From Jiangella aurantiaca (GTDB taxonomy: Bacteria > Actinomycetota > Actinomycetes > Jiangellales > Jiangellaceae): a stretch of 64,000 bases of DNA. Position 1 is the stretch's first letter, and every line of letters begins with the position of its first letter. Location of the stretch: contig NZ_SMLB01000013.1 in NCBI RefSeq assembly GCF_004349105.1, forward strand, positions 1-64,000. The letters are read 5' to 3'. Under the pieces are notes generated by a model. That model was not told the DNA's origin. It ran no database searches and saw only the letters and a list, made by a program, of their open reading frames with translations. The position numbers and the translations under genes were made by a program. Below, one piece after another: positions 55,455 through 63,921 of the stretch.

Positions 55455-56398
55455 GCCGGGCGGGCCTCGTCACCATCGGCGAGGCGATGGCGCTGGTCGC
55501 GGCCGCCGAGACCGGCGGGTGGGCGCACCACCGCGCGATGCAGCTGTCCGTTGCCGGCGCCGAGTTCAACGTCGCCGTCGGCGTGCAGCGGCTGGGCCGG
55601 CGCGCGACGTGGATCAGCCGGGTCGGCGCCGACGGGTTCGGCGAGCTGATGCTGCGCGAGCTGCGCGCCGAGGGGATCACCGCCATCGCCGCCGTCGACG
55701 ACACCCGGCCCACCGGGCTGATGGTGAAGGAGCGGCCGAACAGCCTGCACACGCGCGTCCGCTACTACCGGGCCGGCAGCGCCGCGTCGGCGCTGACGGC
55801 GTTCGACCTGCCGCTCGAGCCGATCCAGCAGGCCGCCGTCCTGCACGTCACCGGCATCACCCCGGCGCTCGGCCCCGGCCCGGCATCGGCGGTGCAGCTG
55901 GCCGTCGACACCGCCCGAGCGGCCGGCGTCACCGTCTCGCTGGACGTCAACTACCGCTCGGCCCTGTGGAGCCGCGACGACGCCGCCGCCGCCCTCGAAC
56001 CGCTGGCCCGGCAGGCCGACGTGCTGTTCGCCGGCCCGGAGGAAGCATCGCTGATCGTGCCCGCGGGCGCCCCGGAGGACATGGCCTACGCGCTGGCCGC
56101 GCTCGGCCCGGCGCACGTGGTCATCAAGCTGGGCGCCGACGGCGCGGTGTCGCTGATCGACGGTGAGCTGTGGCGCACGCCGGCCGTTCCGGTACGGGTG
56201 GTCGACACCGTCGGCGCCGGCGACGCGTTCGTGGCCGGCTATCTCGCCGAGCTGATGGAGGGCGCGCCGGTCCGGCGGCGGCTGGCGACGGCGGTCGCGG
56301 CGGGCGCGTTCGCCTGCACCTCCCTCGGCGACTGGGAGGGCCTTCCGACCCGGGCCGACCTGCCCGCCCTGCAGGCCACCGAGTCGGTGCACCGCTGA
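55451..56398 (+). CDS. PfkB-family sugar kinase, probably 2-keto-3-deoxygluconate kinase
   Basis: 315-residue PfkB/ribokinase-like kinase. The N-terminal motif is GEAMALVAAAE, with AGAEFNVAVGVQRLG; the C-terminal signature is DTVGAGDAFVAGYLAELM, with catalytic Asp258. The neighbour eda makes 2-keto-3-deoxygluconate kinase the best guess, supplying the phosphorylated substrate for the aldolase. Substrate specificity cannot be read from the sequence. ATG overlaps the eda stop (ATGA). Confidence 0.9.
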   Translation: MSRAGLVTIGEAMALVAAAETGGWAHHRAMQLSVAGAEFNVAVGVQRLGRRATWISRVGADGFGELMLRELRAEGITAIAAVDDTRPTGLMVKERPNSLHTRVRYYRAGSAASALTAFDLPLEPIQQAAVLHVTGITPALGPGPASAVQLAVDTARAAGVTVSLDVNYRSALWSRDDAAAALEPLARQADVLFAGPEEASLIVPAGAPEDMAYALAALGPAHVVIKLGADGAVSLIDGELWRTPAVPVRVVDTVGAGDAFVAGYLAELMEGAPVRRRLATAVAAGAFACTSLGDWEGLPTRADLPALQATESVHR

Positions 56399-56452
56399 GC
56401 CAGTTGGTCGCCGTCCCGGCGGGGTAGGAGTGCGCCTGCCGGGCCGGGAGGC

Positions 56453-56471
56453 CGGGCCGCGGTGCGGCCCG
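56453..56471. terminator. Hairpin between kdgK and vapC
   Basis: CGGGCCGC (56453-56460) and GCGGCCCG (56464-56471) form an 8-bp GC stem with a 3-base loop, between the convergent kinase and PIN genes. No T-run follows, as is common for terminators in high-GC actinobacteria. Confidence 0.6.
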
Positions 56472-56478
56472 CTGGACA

Positions 56479-56916
56479 TCAGCCCAGCAGCGGGTTGTGG
56501 ATCCGCACGGGCGACGTGAATCGCCCGAAGTCGCGATCGGCGGACCAAAGCTCGCGCACGCCGTGGGCGGCGCACAGAGCCGCGATCCTGGCGTCGTTGA
56601 CCATGGGGCCGCTGACCTTGCCCGTAGCCAGAAGGTCTTTGAGGATGGGCCAGTAGCCACGGGTCTCGCCCAGAAGTGACAGCGTCGGTGCGGCGAGCCA
56701 GGCATCCAGCTGCGCGATCGCCTGCTCGCGGGTACTCGGCGGGTCGTAGATCTTCGGGTGCGTCGCGATGGCGAAGAATTCGTGGACGCACGGCCATGGG
56801 ATGGCCCATGCCGTCCGTCCTTCGGCGAGTTCCTTGATCCTCGCGGCGGCGGCGGTGTGAAACTCACTGTCACGCCGATGGGCATAGACGAGGATGTTGG
56901 TGTCGACGGCGATCAC
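56479..56916 (-). CDS. PIN-domain toxin VapC
   Basis: 145-residue PIN-domain ribonuclease of the VapC type. The acidic residues of the active site are Asp5 (VIAVDTNILVYA), Glu46 (CVHEFFAIA), Asp108 (VNDARIAAL) and Asp127/Asp129 (SADRDF). The GTG at 56916 overlaps the stop of the antitoxin fragment (GTGA), the normal coupling for these pairs. The toxin looks complete although its antitoxin gene is shortened. Confidence 0.9.
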   Translation of the reverse strand: MIAVDTNILVYAHRRDSEFHTAAAARIKELAEGRTAWAIPWPCVHEFFAIATHPKIYDPPSTREQAIAQLDAWLAAPTLSLLGETRGYWPILKDLLATGKVSGPMVNDARIAALCAAHGVRELWSADRDFGRFTSPVRIHNPLLG

Positions 56917-57113
56917 GGCTGGGTGTAGATCGTGTCGCGGATCTGTTCCCACCCGGCGCCGCGGAACTCCGGTCGCAGCCCGTGGCCCTCGACGCTCGCA
57001 TCCTCGAGGGTGAACCGCTCCTCGGCGGAGCGCTGGCGGACCACGCCGCGCAGGCCGGTTTCACGATCGAGGGGCCGCCGCACACTGCGACGACGACCGG
57101 CACGCTTGATCAT
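56913..57113 (-). pseudogene. VapB-like antitoxin, N-terminus lost at a palindromic repeat
   Basis: The last 45 codons read RGVVRQRSAEERFTLEDAS, then GHGLRPEFRGAGWEQIRDTIYTQP, the toxin-binding tail of a VapB-type antitoxin. The DNA-binding N-terminal part is missing: upstream the frame runs at once into palindrome E3 (57106-57164). An ATG inside the repeat arm (57113) is in frame and would give a 66-residue protein starting MIKRAGRRRSV. It may still neutralise the toxin but is unlikely to bind its operator in the usual way. Confidence 0.7.
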
Positions 57114-57164
57114 GGAGAAGGTCGCCTTTGGAGTCGCGGGAAACCCGACCTTCTCCATGATCAA
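57106..57164. repeat. Palindromic repeat E3 (19-bp arms) inside the antitoxin gene
   Basis: ttgatcatggagaaggtcg (57106-57124) and its exact reverse complement (57146-57164) flank a 21-base spacer. The arm matches repeat E2 at 15 of 19 positions, while the spacers are unrelated. The repeat marks the point where similarity to VapB-type antitoxins stops, and it supplies an ATG in frame. Confidence 0.9.
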
Positions 57165-57263
57165 CTCGGCGCGCGCAGGGTTGGCCGCCAGCGGGCGGGC
57201 CATCCAGGCGCTGCCCGCCGCGGGTGGCTCGCGTCCCTGCCGGCGCCGGTGATGGCCGCGGAG

Positions 57264-57304
57264 GTGTTGACATGAGCGCCAACAGTTGGCGCTGGTGTCA
57301 ACAC
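57264..57304. repeat. Nearly perfect 41-bp palindrome
   Basis: GTGTTGACA (57264-57272) with TGTCAACAC (57296-57304), and GCGCCAAC (57276-57283) with GTTGGCGC (57285-57292), form nested stems around one central base, broken only by a 3-base step. As a hairpin it would be very stable; as duplex it could bind a regulator. No gene starts close by. Confidence 0.85.
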
Positions 57305-57311
57305 GCCCGGT

Positions 57312-57395
57312 TGTGATCGGTGCCCGGCCCGGGCCGGCCCAGCGTCGCGGGGGCGGCCGACGCCGTACGACGGCGATGTCGCCGCGCCGATCACA
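57312..57395. repeat. Long-spaced inverted repeat
   Basis: TGTGATCGGTGC (57312-57323) and GCGCCGATCACA (57384-57395) pair at 11 of 12 positions with 60 GC-rich bases between them. The outer sequence recalls palindrome E4 (GTGATCGGGTGC). The whole stretch 57114-57600 lacks a credible gene; beyond these repeats nothing was recognised in it. Confidence 0.6.
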
Positions 57396-57609
57396 CGACC
57401 TCGCCCGTGACCGCCAGATCCTCGTGATCAGTGACGCCATCATCGGCATTTTCAATGGCGGCTAACAGGCACGCCGATGCCGAACTTGCTGCAGGAACAC
57501 CACCTCACCGGTGCCATACGCAGCGAACGAGCGGCCAGCATCCGTCACGGGGCGCGGATGACGTATCGGCCGAGCAGGTTCGCAGCTCCCTCTGTGGTAG
57601 TGTCAGCGA

Positions 57610-57633
57610 AAATACGAGTTAGAGCTCGTGTTT
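57610..57633 (+). promoter_or_regulatory. Operator of the tetR gene
   Basis: AAAtACGAG and CTCGTgTTT face each other across six bases (57610-57633), a 24-bp near-palindrome of the size bound by TetR dimers. It covers GTG 57628, which argues that translation starts downstream (TTG 57658) and that this is the start-site region of the promoter. Confidence 0.7.
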
Positions 57634-57657
57634 CTCGAATCGACGCGGGAGTCGGGG

Positions 57658-58254
57658 TTGGCGAAACGGCAGGCGCGCGGGGAGGCGCGGATGGAGCAGA
57701 TCCTCACGGTCGCGGCAGAGGCGTTGGCCGAGTCCGGCTATGAGGCGGTCAGCACCAACACGATCGCCGCCCGCGCCGGCATCTCGCCCGGCTCGCTCTA
57801 CCAGTTCTTCGCCAACAAGGAAGACATCGCCCACGCGCTGGCCGAGCGGTACGCCGCGCAGCTGGCCGAGCTGCGGACGGCGGCATTCGACGGCGCCGAC
57901 CTCCCCACACTGCCGCTGGACCAGCTGATCGACGCGATCACCGGCCCGCTGGTCGAGTTCAACCTGGCCAACGGCGGGTTCAAGGCGCTGTTCGCGCGGC
58001 CGGACCTGCCGCCGTCGCTCACCGACGCGGTCGCGCCGCTGCACGCGGCGCTGCTCGGGCGGGTGACGGCGCTGCTGTCGGCACGGGCGCCGGGTCTTGC
58101 TCCGGAGGTGGTCGAGCGGACGGCGACGGTGGCGATCCAGCTGGTCCGGGCGATGATGCCGCTCATCGTCGCCGCCGACGGCGCCGAGCGAGCCGCCCTG
58201 GTGGGCGAGCTGCGCGCCGTCCTGCATGGGTACCTCGAGCCGGTGGTCGGATGA
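57658..58254 (+). CDS. TetR family transcriptional regulator
   Basis: 198-residue TetR-type repressor. The DNA-binding domain is ARMEQILTVAAEALAESGYEAVS, then TIAARAGISPGSLYQFFANKEDIAHAL. The C-terminal ligand domain is variable and gives no clue to the inducer. TTG 57658 is chosen because GGGAG lies six bases upstream and GTG 57628 falls inside the predicted operator; the latter would give 208 residues. The stop overlaps the start of the next gene, which is a likely target. Confidence 0.9.
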   Translation: MAKRQARGEARMEQILTVAAEALAESGYEAVSTNTIAARAGISPGSLYQFFANKEDIAHALAERYAAQLAELRTAAFDGADLPTLPLDQLIDAITGPLVEFNLANGGFKALFARPDLPPSLTDAVAPLHAALLGRVTALLSARAPGLAPEVVERTATVAIQLVRAMMPLIVAADGAERAALVGELRAVLHGYLEPVVG

Positions 58255-58844
58255 GCCGCCGGCGCTGGCTCGCGCTAGCCGCCGCTGCCGCCGTCGTCGC
58301 CATGGCCGCGCCCACGCTTTGGGCGTATGGGTCGAGTGCGGGGCGGATCCTGTCCGACCCGGCCGACGCGCCGTCGACGGACGTGACGATGGTGATGGGC
58401 GCCGGCCTGCGGGCCGACGGGCGGCCGTCGCGGCTGCTGGCCGGGCGGCTGGACGTCGCAGCCGCGCTGTACCACCTCGGGCGGACGCGGACGCTGCTGG
58501 TGAGCGGCGGGACGGCGCCTGGTGGCTACGACGAGCCGGCGGCGATGCGGCGGTACCTGGAGGAGGCCGGCGTGCCGGGCGCGGCCATCGTCGAGGACCC
58601 GCTGGGCGTGGACAGCTGGTCGTCCTGTGTCCGCGCCCGCGACGAGTTCGGGCTGTCGCGGTTGCTGGTGGTCAGCCAGCGGTTCCACCTGCCGCGGACG
58701 GTGGCGCTGTGCCGATCGCGCGGCCTCGACGTGGTCGGCGTCGCGCACGAATCGATGGACGCGAACCCGCCCGGGACGCGGCAGGGGTACCTGCGTGAGG
58801 TGGCGGCGTCGGTGCCGGCGATGGTGCGGGCTCTCTTCGATTAG
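58251..58844 (+). CDS. YdcF/SanA family (DUF218) envelope protein
   Basis: 197-residue protein with an N-terminal membrane anchor (WLALAAAAAVVAMAAPTLWAY) and an extracytoplasmic DUF218 domain. Family features are VTMVMGAGLRADGRPSRLL, LLVSGGTAPGGYDEPAAM, GVDSWSSCVRARDEFG and VVSQRFHLPRTVALCRSRGL. SanA-like proteins are linked to envelope barrier function and vancomycin tolerance, but the reaction is unknown. ATG overlaps the tetR stop. Confidence 0.9.
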   Translation: MSRRRWLALAAAAAVVAMAAPTLWAYGSSAGRILSDPADAPSTDVTMVMGAGLRADGRPSRLLAGRLDVAAALYHLGRTRTLLVSGGTAPGGYDEPAAMRRYLEEAGVPGAAIVEDPLGVDSWSSCVRARDEFGLSRLLVVSQRFHLPRTVALCRSRGLDVVGVAHESMDANPPGTRQGYLREVAASVPAMVRALFD

Positions 58845-58914
58845 GCGGGGTGCGCGTCCCCGCGCCACGCATCTTGCGATACGGGCATTCCGTCCGAGGG
58901 GTGAACGGCGCACA

Positions 58915-58920
58915 TAGACT
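58915..58920 (+). promoter_or_regulatory. -10 hexamer for a leaderless hisD transcript
   Basis: TAGACT (58915-58920) ends seven bases before GTG 58928. Transcription would start at or next to the first base of the start codon, and no ribosome site is present. The operon is therefore probably read as a leaderless mRNA, which is frequent in actinobacteria. No convincing -35 was found. Confidence 0.6.
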
Positions 58921-58927
58921 CGGGTGA

Positions 58928-60250
58928 GTGATACGCCGCATCGACCTGCGGGGGAGGCTCGCCGCCGGCGAGAGCCTCGACTACCGCACGCTCGTCCCAC
59001 GCGCCCCGATCGACGTCGAGGCAGCGCTCGACGCCGTCCGGCCGATCTGCGAGGACGTGCGGCATCGTGGGCTGGCGGCCGTCAGGGAGCTGACGGCCCG
59101 GTTCGACGGGGTCGAGCTGCAGGACGTGCGCGTCCCGCAAGAAGCGCTCGACGACGCCCTCGCCGGCCTCGACCCTCGCGTCAAGGCAGCGCTCGAGGAG
59201 TCCATCCGCCGCGCCCGCCTCGTCCACAGCGACCAACGCCGCACCGACACATCCACCACGGTGGTCCCCGGCGGCACCGTCACCGAGCGCTGGATCCCGG
59301 TCGAGCGCGTCGGCCTCTATGTCCCCGGCGGCCTGGCGGTCTACCCGAGCAGCGTGGTCATGAACGTCGTCCCAGCGCAGGTGGCCGGTGTCGGCAGCCT
59401 CGCCGTCGCGAGCCCGCCGCAGAAGAACACCGGCGGCCTGCCGCACCCGACCATCCTGGCCGCCTGCGCGCTGCTGGGCGTGACGGAGGTGTACGCGGTC
59501 GGCGGCGCCCAAGCGCTGGCGATGTTCGCGTACGGCATCGCCGGCGTCTGCGCTCCGGTCGACCTCGTCACCGGCCCGGGCAACGTCTACGTCGCGGCGG
59601 CGAAGCGGCTGCTGCGCGGCGTCGTCGGCATCGACGCGGAGGCGGGGCCGACGGAGATCGCGGTGCTCGCCGACGACACCGCCGACCCCCGGCACGTCGC
59701 CGCCGACCTCATCAGCCAGGCCGAGCACGACCCGCTCGCCGCGTCGGTGCTGGTCACCGACAGCGAGCAGCTGGCCGACGCCGTCACGGCGGAGCTGGAC
59801 CTGCGCACCAAGGCCACCAAGCACGACGAGCGGGTGCGGACGGCGCTCAGCGGCGAGCAGTCCGGCATCGTCCTCGTCGACGACCTCGACCAGGGCCTGG
59901 CCATAGTCGACGCCTACGCGGCGGAACACCTGGAGATCCAGACTCGCGACGCGGCGGCAACAGCCGCCAGGGTCAAGCACGCCGGCGCCGTCTTCGTCGG
60001 CCCCTGGTCACCGGTCAGCCTGGGCGACTACGCCGCCGGCTCCAACCACGTACTGCCCACCGGCGGCAGCGCGCGGCACTCGTCCGGCCTGTCGGTGCAG
60101 ACGTTCCTGCGCGGCGTCCACGTCGTGCACTACGACGAACAGGCCCTGCGCGACATCGCCGACGACGTCCGCGCCCTCGCCACCGCGGAGGATCTGCCGG
60201 CGCACGGCGAGGCGATCACGGCGCGGTTCGAGAACGGCGACGCGCCATGA
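58928..60250 (+). CDS. hisD: Histidinol dehydrogenase
   Basis: 440-residue zinc enzyme catalysing the last two steps of histidine synthesis, L-histidinol to L-histidine with NAD. Typical sequence includes [58 protein letters not shown] and [12 protein letters not shown] with the conserved His, and [14 protein letters not shown]. It heads the hisD-hisC-hisB operon; the stop overlaps hisC (ATGA). Confidence 0.97.
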   Translation: MIRRIDLRGRLAAGESLDYRTLVPRAPIDVEAALDAVRPICEDVRHRGLAAVRELTARFDGVELQDVRVPQEALDDALAGLDPRVKAALEESIRRARLVHSDQRRTDTSTTVVPGGTVTERWIPVERVGLYVPGGLAVYPSSVVMNVVPAQVAGVGSLAVASPPQKNTGGLPHPTILAACALLGVTEVYAVGGAQALAMFAYGIAGVCAPVDLVTGPGNVYVAAAKRLLRGVVGIDAEAGPTEIAVLADDTADPRHVAADLISQAEHDPLAASVLVTDSEQLADAVTAELDLRTKATKHDERVRTALSGEQSGIVLVDDLDQGLAIVDAYAAEHLEIQTRDAAATAARVKHAGAVFVGPWSPVSLGDYAAGSNHVLPTGGSARHSSGLSVQTFLRGVHVVHYDEQALRDIADDVRALATAEDLPAHGEAITARFENGDAP

Positions 60251-61338
60251 CCGACCTCCCGATCCGCGACGAGCTGCGCGGCGTCGAGCCGTACGGCGCG
60301 CCGCAGCTCGACGTGCCGGTCTGCCTGAACGTCAACGAGAACCCGTTCCCGCCGTCGGAGCAGCTGGTCGCCGACGCCGCCCGCGCCGTCGCGCACGCCG
60401 TCCGCAACCTCAACCGCTACCCCGACCGCGAGGCGACGACGCTGCGCGAGCGGCTCGCGGCCTACCTGGAGCGCGAGGCCGGCGTCACGCTGGAGACGAG
60501 CCAGGTGTGGGCGGCCAACGGCTCCAACGAGGTCATGCTGCAGATCCTGCAGGCCTTCGGCGGCCCGGGACGGACGGCGCTCAGCTTCGCACCGACCTAT
60601 TCGATGTACCCCGAGTACGCCCGCGACACCTCGACGCATTGGGTGACGGCACAGCGAGAAGCCGACTTCGGCATCGACCCGGACACCGCGCTGAAAGCCG
60701 TCGCCGAGCACCAGCCGACTGTCGTCTTCATCGCGTCGCCGAACAACCCCACCGGCACCGCCGTCCGGCTCGATCTGGTCAGCACGCTGCACGAGGCCAC
60801 CGACGGCGTCGTCGTGGTCGACGAGGCGTACGCGGAGTTCCGCCGCGACGGCGTCCCGAGCGCGCTCAGCCTGCTCGGCACCCACCCGCGGCTGATCGTC
60901 ACGCGGACGATGAGCAAGGCGTTCGCGTTCGCCGGCGCCCGCCTCGGCTACACCGTGGCCAGCACGGCGATCATCGACGTGCTGCGGGTCGTCCGGCTGC
61001 CGTACCACCTGTCCGCCGTCACGCAGGCCGTCGCCGTCGTCGCGCTCGAGCACGCAGCCGAGCTCCAGGCCCGGGTCGCCCAGCTGCGCGACGAGCGCGA
61101 CGCCCTGGCCGCCTGGCTGCGCGACCAGGGTCTCGAGGCCGCCGAGTCCGACGCGAACTTCGTGCTCTTCGGCCGGTTCGCCGACCGGCACGCCGTCTGG
61201 CAGGGCCTGCTCGACCACGGGGTGCTGATCCGCGAGACCGGCCCCGACGGCTGGCTGCGGGTCTCCGTCGGGACCCCGGAGGAGACGACGGCGTTCAAGG
61301 TCGCCCTGAGCGACGTACTGCGGGAGGGAACGGGATGA
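60247..61338 (+). CDS. hisC: Histidinol-phosphate aminotransferase
   Basis: 363-residue class I/II aminotransferase using PLP. Key parts are [14 protein letters not shown] at the N-terminus, [42 protein letters not shown] and the PLP lysine in [17 protein letters not shown]. It converts imidazole-acetol phosphate to histidinol phosphate. Overlapping junctions with hisD and hisB (ATGA) suggest coupling. Confidence 0.97.
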   Translation: MTDLPIRDELRGVEPYGAPQLDVPVCLNVNENPFPPSEQLVADAARAVAHAVRNLNRYPDREATTLRERLAAYLEREAGVTLETSQVWAANGSNEVMLQILQAFGGPGRTALSFAPTYSMYPEYARDTSTHWVTAQREADFGIDPDTALKAVAEHQPTVVFIASPNNPTGTAVRLDLVSTLHEATDGVVVVDEAYAEFRRDGVPSALSLLGTHPRLIVTRTMSKAFAFAGARLGYTVASTAIIDVLRVVRLPYHLSAVTQAVAVVALEHAAELQARVAQLRDERDALAAWLRDQGLEAAESDANFVLFGRFADRHAVWQGLLDHGVLIRETGPDGWLRVSVGTPEETTAFKVALSDVLREGTG

Positions 61339-61934
61339 GCCGCACCGCCAAGGTCGAGCGCGCGACCAGCGAGAGCAAGGTCAGCGTCGAGCTGAACCTC
61401 GACGGCGAGGGCCGGCACGACATCGCCACCACTGTGCCGTTCTACGACCACATGCTGACGGCGCTGGCCCGGCACTCGCTCATCGACCTCACCGTCCGCT
61501 CCGAGGGCGACACCCACATCGACGTCCACCACACCGTCGAGGACACCGCGATCGTCATCGGCCAGGCGCTGCGTGAGGCGCTCGGCGACAAGGTCGGCAT
61601 CGTCCGCTACGGCGAGGCCACCGTCCCGCTCGACGAGGCGCTGGCGCACGCCGTCGTCGACGTGTCCGGGCGGCCGTACTTCGTGCACACCGGCGAGCCG
61701 GCCGGTCAGGAGTACGTGCTGATCGGCGGCCACTTCACCGGGTCGCTGACGGCGCACGTCCTGGAGAGCCTGGCCCACCACGGCGGCCTGACGATGCATG
61801 TGCGGGTGCTCGGCGGCCGCGACCCGCACCACATCGCCGAGGCCCAGTTCAAGGCCGTCGCCCGAGCGCTGCGCACCGCCGTCGCCATCGACCCGCGCGA
61901 GCGCGGCGTGCCGTCGACGAAGGGCGCGCTGTGA
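61335..61934 (+). CDS. hisB: Imidazoleglycerol-phosphate dehydratase
   Basis: 199-residue monofunctional IGP dehydratase. Metal-binding His/Glu clusters are visible in [41 protein letters not shown] and [12 protein letters not shown]. Length is normal for actinobacteria, which lack the fused phosphatase. ATG overlaps the hisC stop. Downstream the operon is broken by an oppositely oriented hydrolase gene before hisH. Confidence 0.97.
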   Translation: MSRTAKVERATSESKVSVELNLDGEGRHDIATTVPFYDHMLTALARHSLIDLTVRSEGDTHIDVHHTVEDTAIVIGQALREALGDKVGIVRYGEATVPLDEALAHAVVDVSGRPYFVHTGEPAGQEYVLIGGHFTGSLTAHVLESLAHHGGLTMHVRVLGGRDPHHIAEAQFKAVARALRTAVAIDPRERGVPSTKGAL

Positions 61935-61999
61935 CGGCGCTGTTCCCCTTTTCCCTCGTGGGGCTCGCCGCCGTCTGGGACCTCGCGGTCGGCCGGGGG

Positions 62000-63184
62000 C
62001 TAGACCTCGTGCGCGACGGCGGCGCCCTCGTCCGTCCGCGTGGCCAGGCCGGTCAGGAACGCCGTCACCGCGGCCTCGTAACCGGCCGGGTCGAGGTTCC
62101 AGTTGCGGACGTGCTCGGCCTCGGTGCGCAGGTACGTGACGAGGTCGGGCCGGGCCTCGGCGAACCGGTCCGACGACGTCACCGGGACGGTGGTGTCGCC
62201 CGATCCGTGGACCAGCAGCACCGGGACGTCCAGCCGGTCGGCATGCGCGACCTGGTCCATGGCCCAGACGTTGATGCCGGTGCGCGCCCGCACGACCGAC
62301 CCTGCGACGGTGGCGCCGAACGCCGGGATCCCGCGCAGCCGCGCCTGGTAGGCGAGGATGTCCGGCCACGACAGAGCCGGGGAGTCGTAGATGACGCCGG
62401 CGACGCCGTCGGACCCGGCGACGCGCAGGTGGTTGCCGACGATCGCGCCGCCCATCGAGTAACCGGTCAGGACGAACTCGCGGGCGCCGTTCTCGCGGGC
62501 CCAGTCGAGGGCCGCGGCGAGGTCCTCGGACTCCGTCCAGCCCAGGCCGTACTCGCGGTGCGGCCCCTCGGGCGCGCCGTCGTCGTTGCGGTAGGCGATG
62601 GACAGCTGCGGCAGCCCGAGCCGGTGCACCGTGGGAACCAGCCGATACGCCTGAGCCCGGGTGGCGCCGCGGCCGTGCACGTGGATGAGCCAGCGGTCGC
62701 CGTCGGCCGGGACGTACGTGGCCGGGTAGCGGCCGAGCGGGCCGTCGAACTCGACGCGCCGCGCGGAGACGCCGGCGACGCGGGACAGGTCGCGCAGGGC
62801 GTTCGGCGCGGCGTAGTAGGCGACCCGGACCTGCGTCCCGACGGCGGGCAGCTGCGGGTAGGGCTCGATGCTGCGCAGGACGTACTCGCCGGCCACGTCG
62901 ATGTCGCGGCCGACCCGCGCGAACCCGCCGGGCCATTCCAGGCCGACGACGCCGGGTTCGTCGGCGCCCGGCCCGGACAACGTGACCGTGCTGCCGACCA
63001 CCGCCACGATCTCGACGGGATAGTCGGGCGGTTCGGGGCGCACCTGCAGCAGCTCGTCGGCGTAGTACCAGCCGCCCGCGCCGGTCGTCGCCAGGCCGGC
63101 CACCGCGACCGCCGCGGAACCCACGGCCACGCGCAGCGGCCAGCGCCGTCCGAGCGTGGCGCCGGCACGATCGTCGAGGGTCAC
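62000..63184 (-). CDS. Membrane-anchored alpha/beta hydrolase
   Basis: 394-residue alpha/beta hydrolase. The N-terminus has a single hydrophobic segment ([19 protein letters not shown]), so the enzyme is probably exported and anchored. A beta-rich N-terminal region (about 40-150) precedes the hydrolase fold. Catalytic candidates are Ser243 in [10 protein letters not shown], Asp in [10 protein letters not shown] and His in [10 protein letters not shown]. Substrate is unknown. The gene lies on the opposite strand between hisB and hisH, breaking the histidine operon. GTG start at 63184. Confidence 0.88.
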   Translation of the reverse strand: MTLDDRAGATLGRRWPLRVAVGSAAVAVAGLATTGAGGWYYADELLQVRPEPPDYPVEIVAVVGSTVTLSGPGADEPGVVGLEWPGGFARVGRDIDVAGEYVLRSIEPYPQLPAVGTQVRVAYYAAPNALRDLSRVAGVSARRVEFDGPLGRYPATYVPADGDRWLIHVHGRGATRAQAYRLVPTVHRLGLPQLSIAYRNDDGAPEGPHREYGLGWTESEDLAAALDWARENGAREFVLTGYSMGGAIVGNHLRVAGSDGVAGVIYDSPALSWPDILAYQARLRGIPAFGATVAGSVVRARTGINVWAMDQVAHADRLDVPVLLVHGSGDTTVPVTSSDRFAEARPDLVTYLRTEAEHVRNWNLDPAGYEAAVTAFLTGLATRTDEGAAVAHEV

Positions 63185-63213
63185 GCTGGCAGTGTGACAC
63201 GCCGAGGTGGACG

Positions 63214-63921
63214 ATGAGTGACGTGCAACCCAACCACGGTGCCTCCAAGCCTGGCGCCCCCGAGCGCGGTGCCTCCAATCGGGCTGCCGCTCATCGGTCT
63301 GTCGTCGTGCTCGACTACGGCTCCGGCAACGTCCGGTCGGCGACCCGCGCGCTGGAGAAGGTCGGCGCGACGGTCACGCTGACCGCCGACCGTCAGGCGG
63401 CCGCCGAGGCGGACGGCCTGGTCGTGCCCGGCGTCGGCGCGTTCGCCGCCTGCATGGCCGGCCTGCGCGCCGTCCGCGGGCACGAGGTCGTCGGGCGCCG
63501 GCTGGCCGGCGGCCGGCCGGTGCTGGGCATCTGCGTCGGCATGCAGATCCTGTTCGAGCGCGGCGTCGAGCACGGCGTCGAGACCGAGGGCATGGGGGAG
63601 TGGCCCGGCACCGTCGAGCGGCTGCACGCGTCGCCGCTGCCGCACATGGGCTGGAACACCGTCGACGTGCCGGCCGGGTCGGTGCTGTTCGATGGCGTGG
63701 AGAAGGAACGGTTCTACTTCGTGCACTCGTACGGTCTCCGTCAGTGGGTGATGCCGCCGCCACAGCGGCTGAAGGCTCCGCTGGTGACGACGTCGGGGCA
63801 CGGCGGCGACACGTTCGTGGCCGCCGTCGAGAACGGGCCGCTGTCGGCGACGCAGTTCCACCCGGAGAAGTCGGGTGAGGGTGGGCTGCAGCTACTCGAG
63901 AACTGGGTGAGGAGTCTGTGA
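63214..63921 (+). CDS. hisH: Imidazole glycerol phosphate synthase glutaminase subunit HisH
   Basis: 235-residue class I glutamine amidotransferase that feeds ammonia to HisF. The catalytic triad is Cys107 ([11 protein letters not shown]), His216 and Glu218 ([11 protein letters not shown]). The core starts at [15 protein letters not shown] near residue 29. The first 28 residues, with a doubled GAS motif (NHGASKPG...ERGASNRAA), are an extension not needed by the family; the ATG has a GAGGTGG site, so it is probably translated. It must have its own promoter or read-through, since the hydrolase gene interrupts the operon. Confidence 0.96.
   Translation: MSDVQPNHGASKPGAPERGASNRAAAHRSVVVLDYGSGNVRSATRALEKVGATVTLTADRQAAAEADGLVVPGVGAFAACMAGLRAVRGHEVVGRRLAGGRPVLGICVGMQILFERGVEHGVETEGMGEWPGTVERLHASPLPHMGWNTVDVPAGSVLFDGVEKERFYFVHSYGLRQWVMPPPQRLKAPLVTTSGHGGDTFVAAVENGPLSATQFHPEKSGEGGLQLLENWVRSL

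Noticed and set aside
57165-57600. Possible genes in the gap upstream of tetR
   Set aside because: Open frames are short, without ribosome sites or recognisable motifs, and run through palindromes.
61931-63217. A 428-codon frame after hisB
   Set aside because: Beyond the first 20-30 codons it is antisense to the alpha/beta hydrolase, which has a full catalytic triad.
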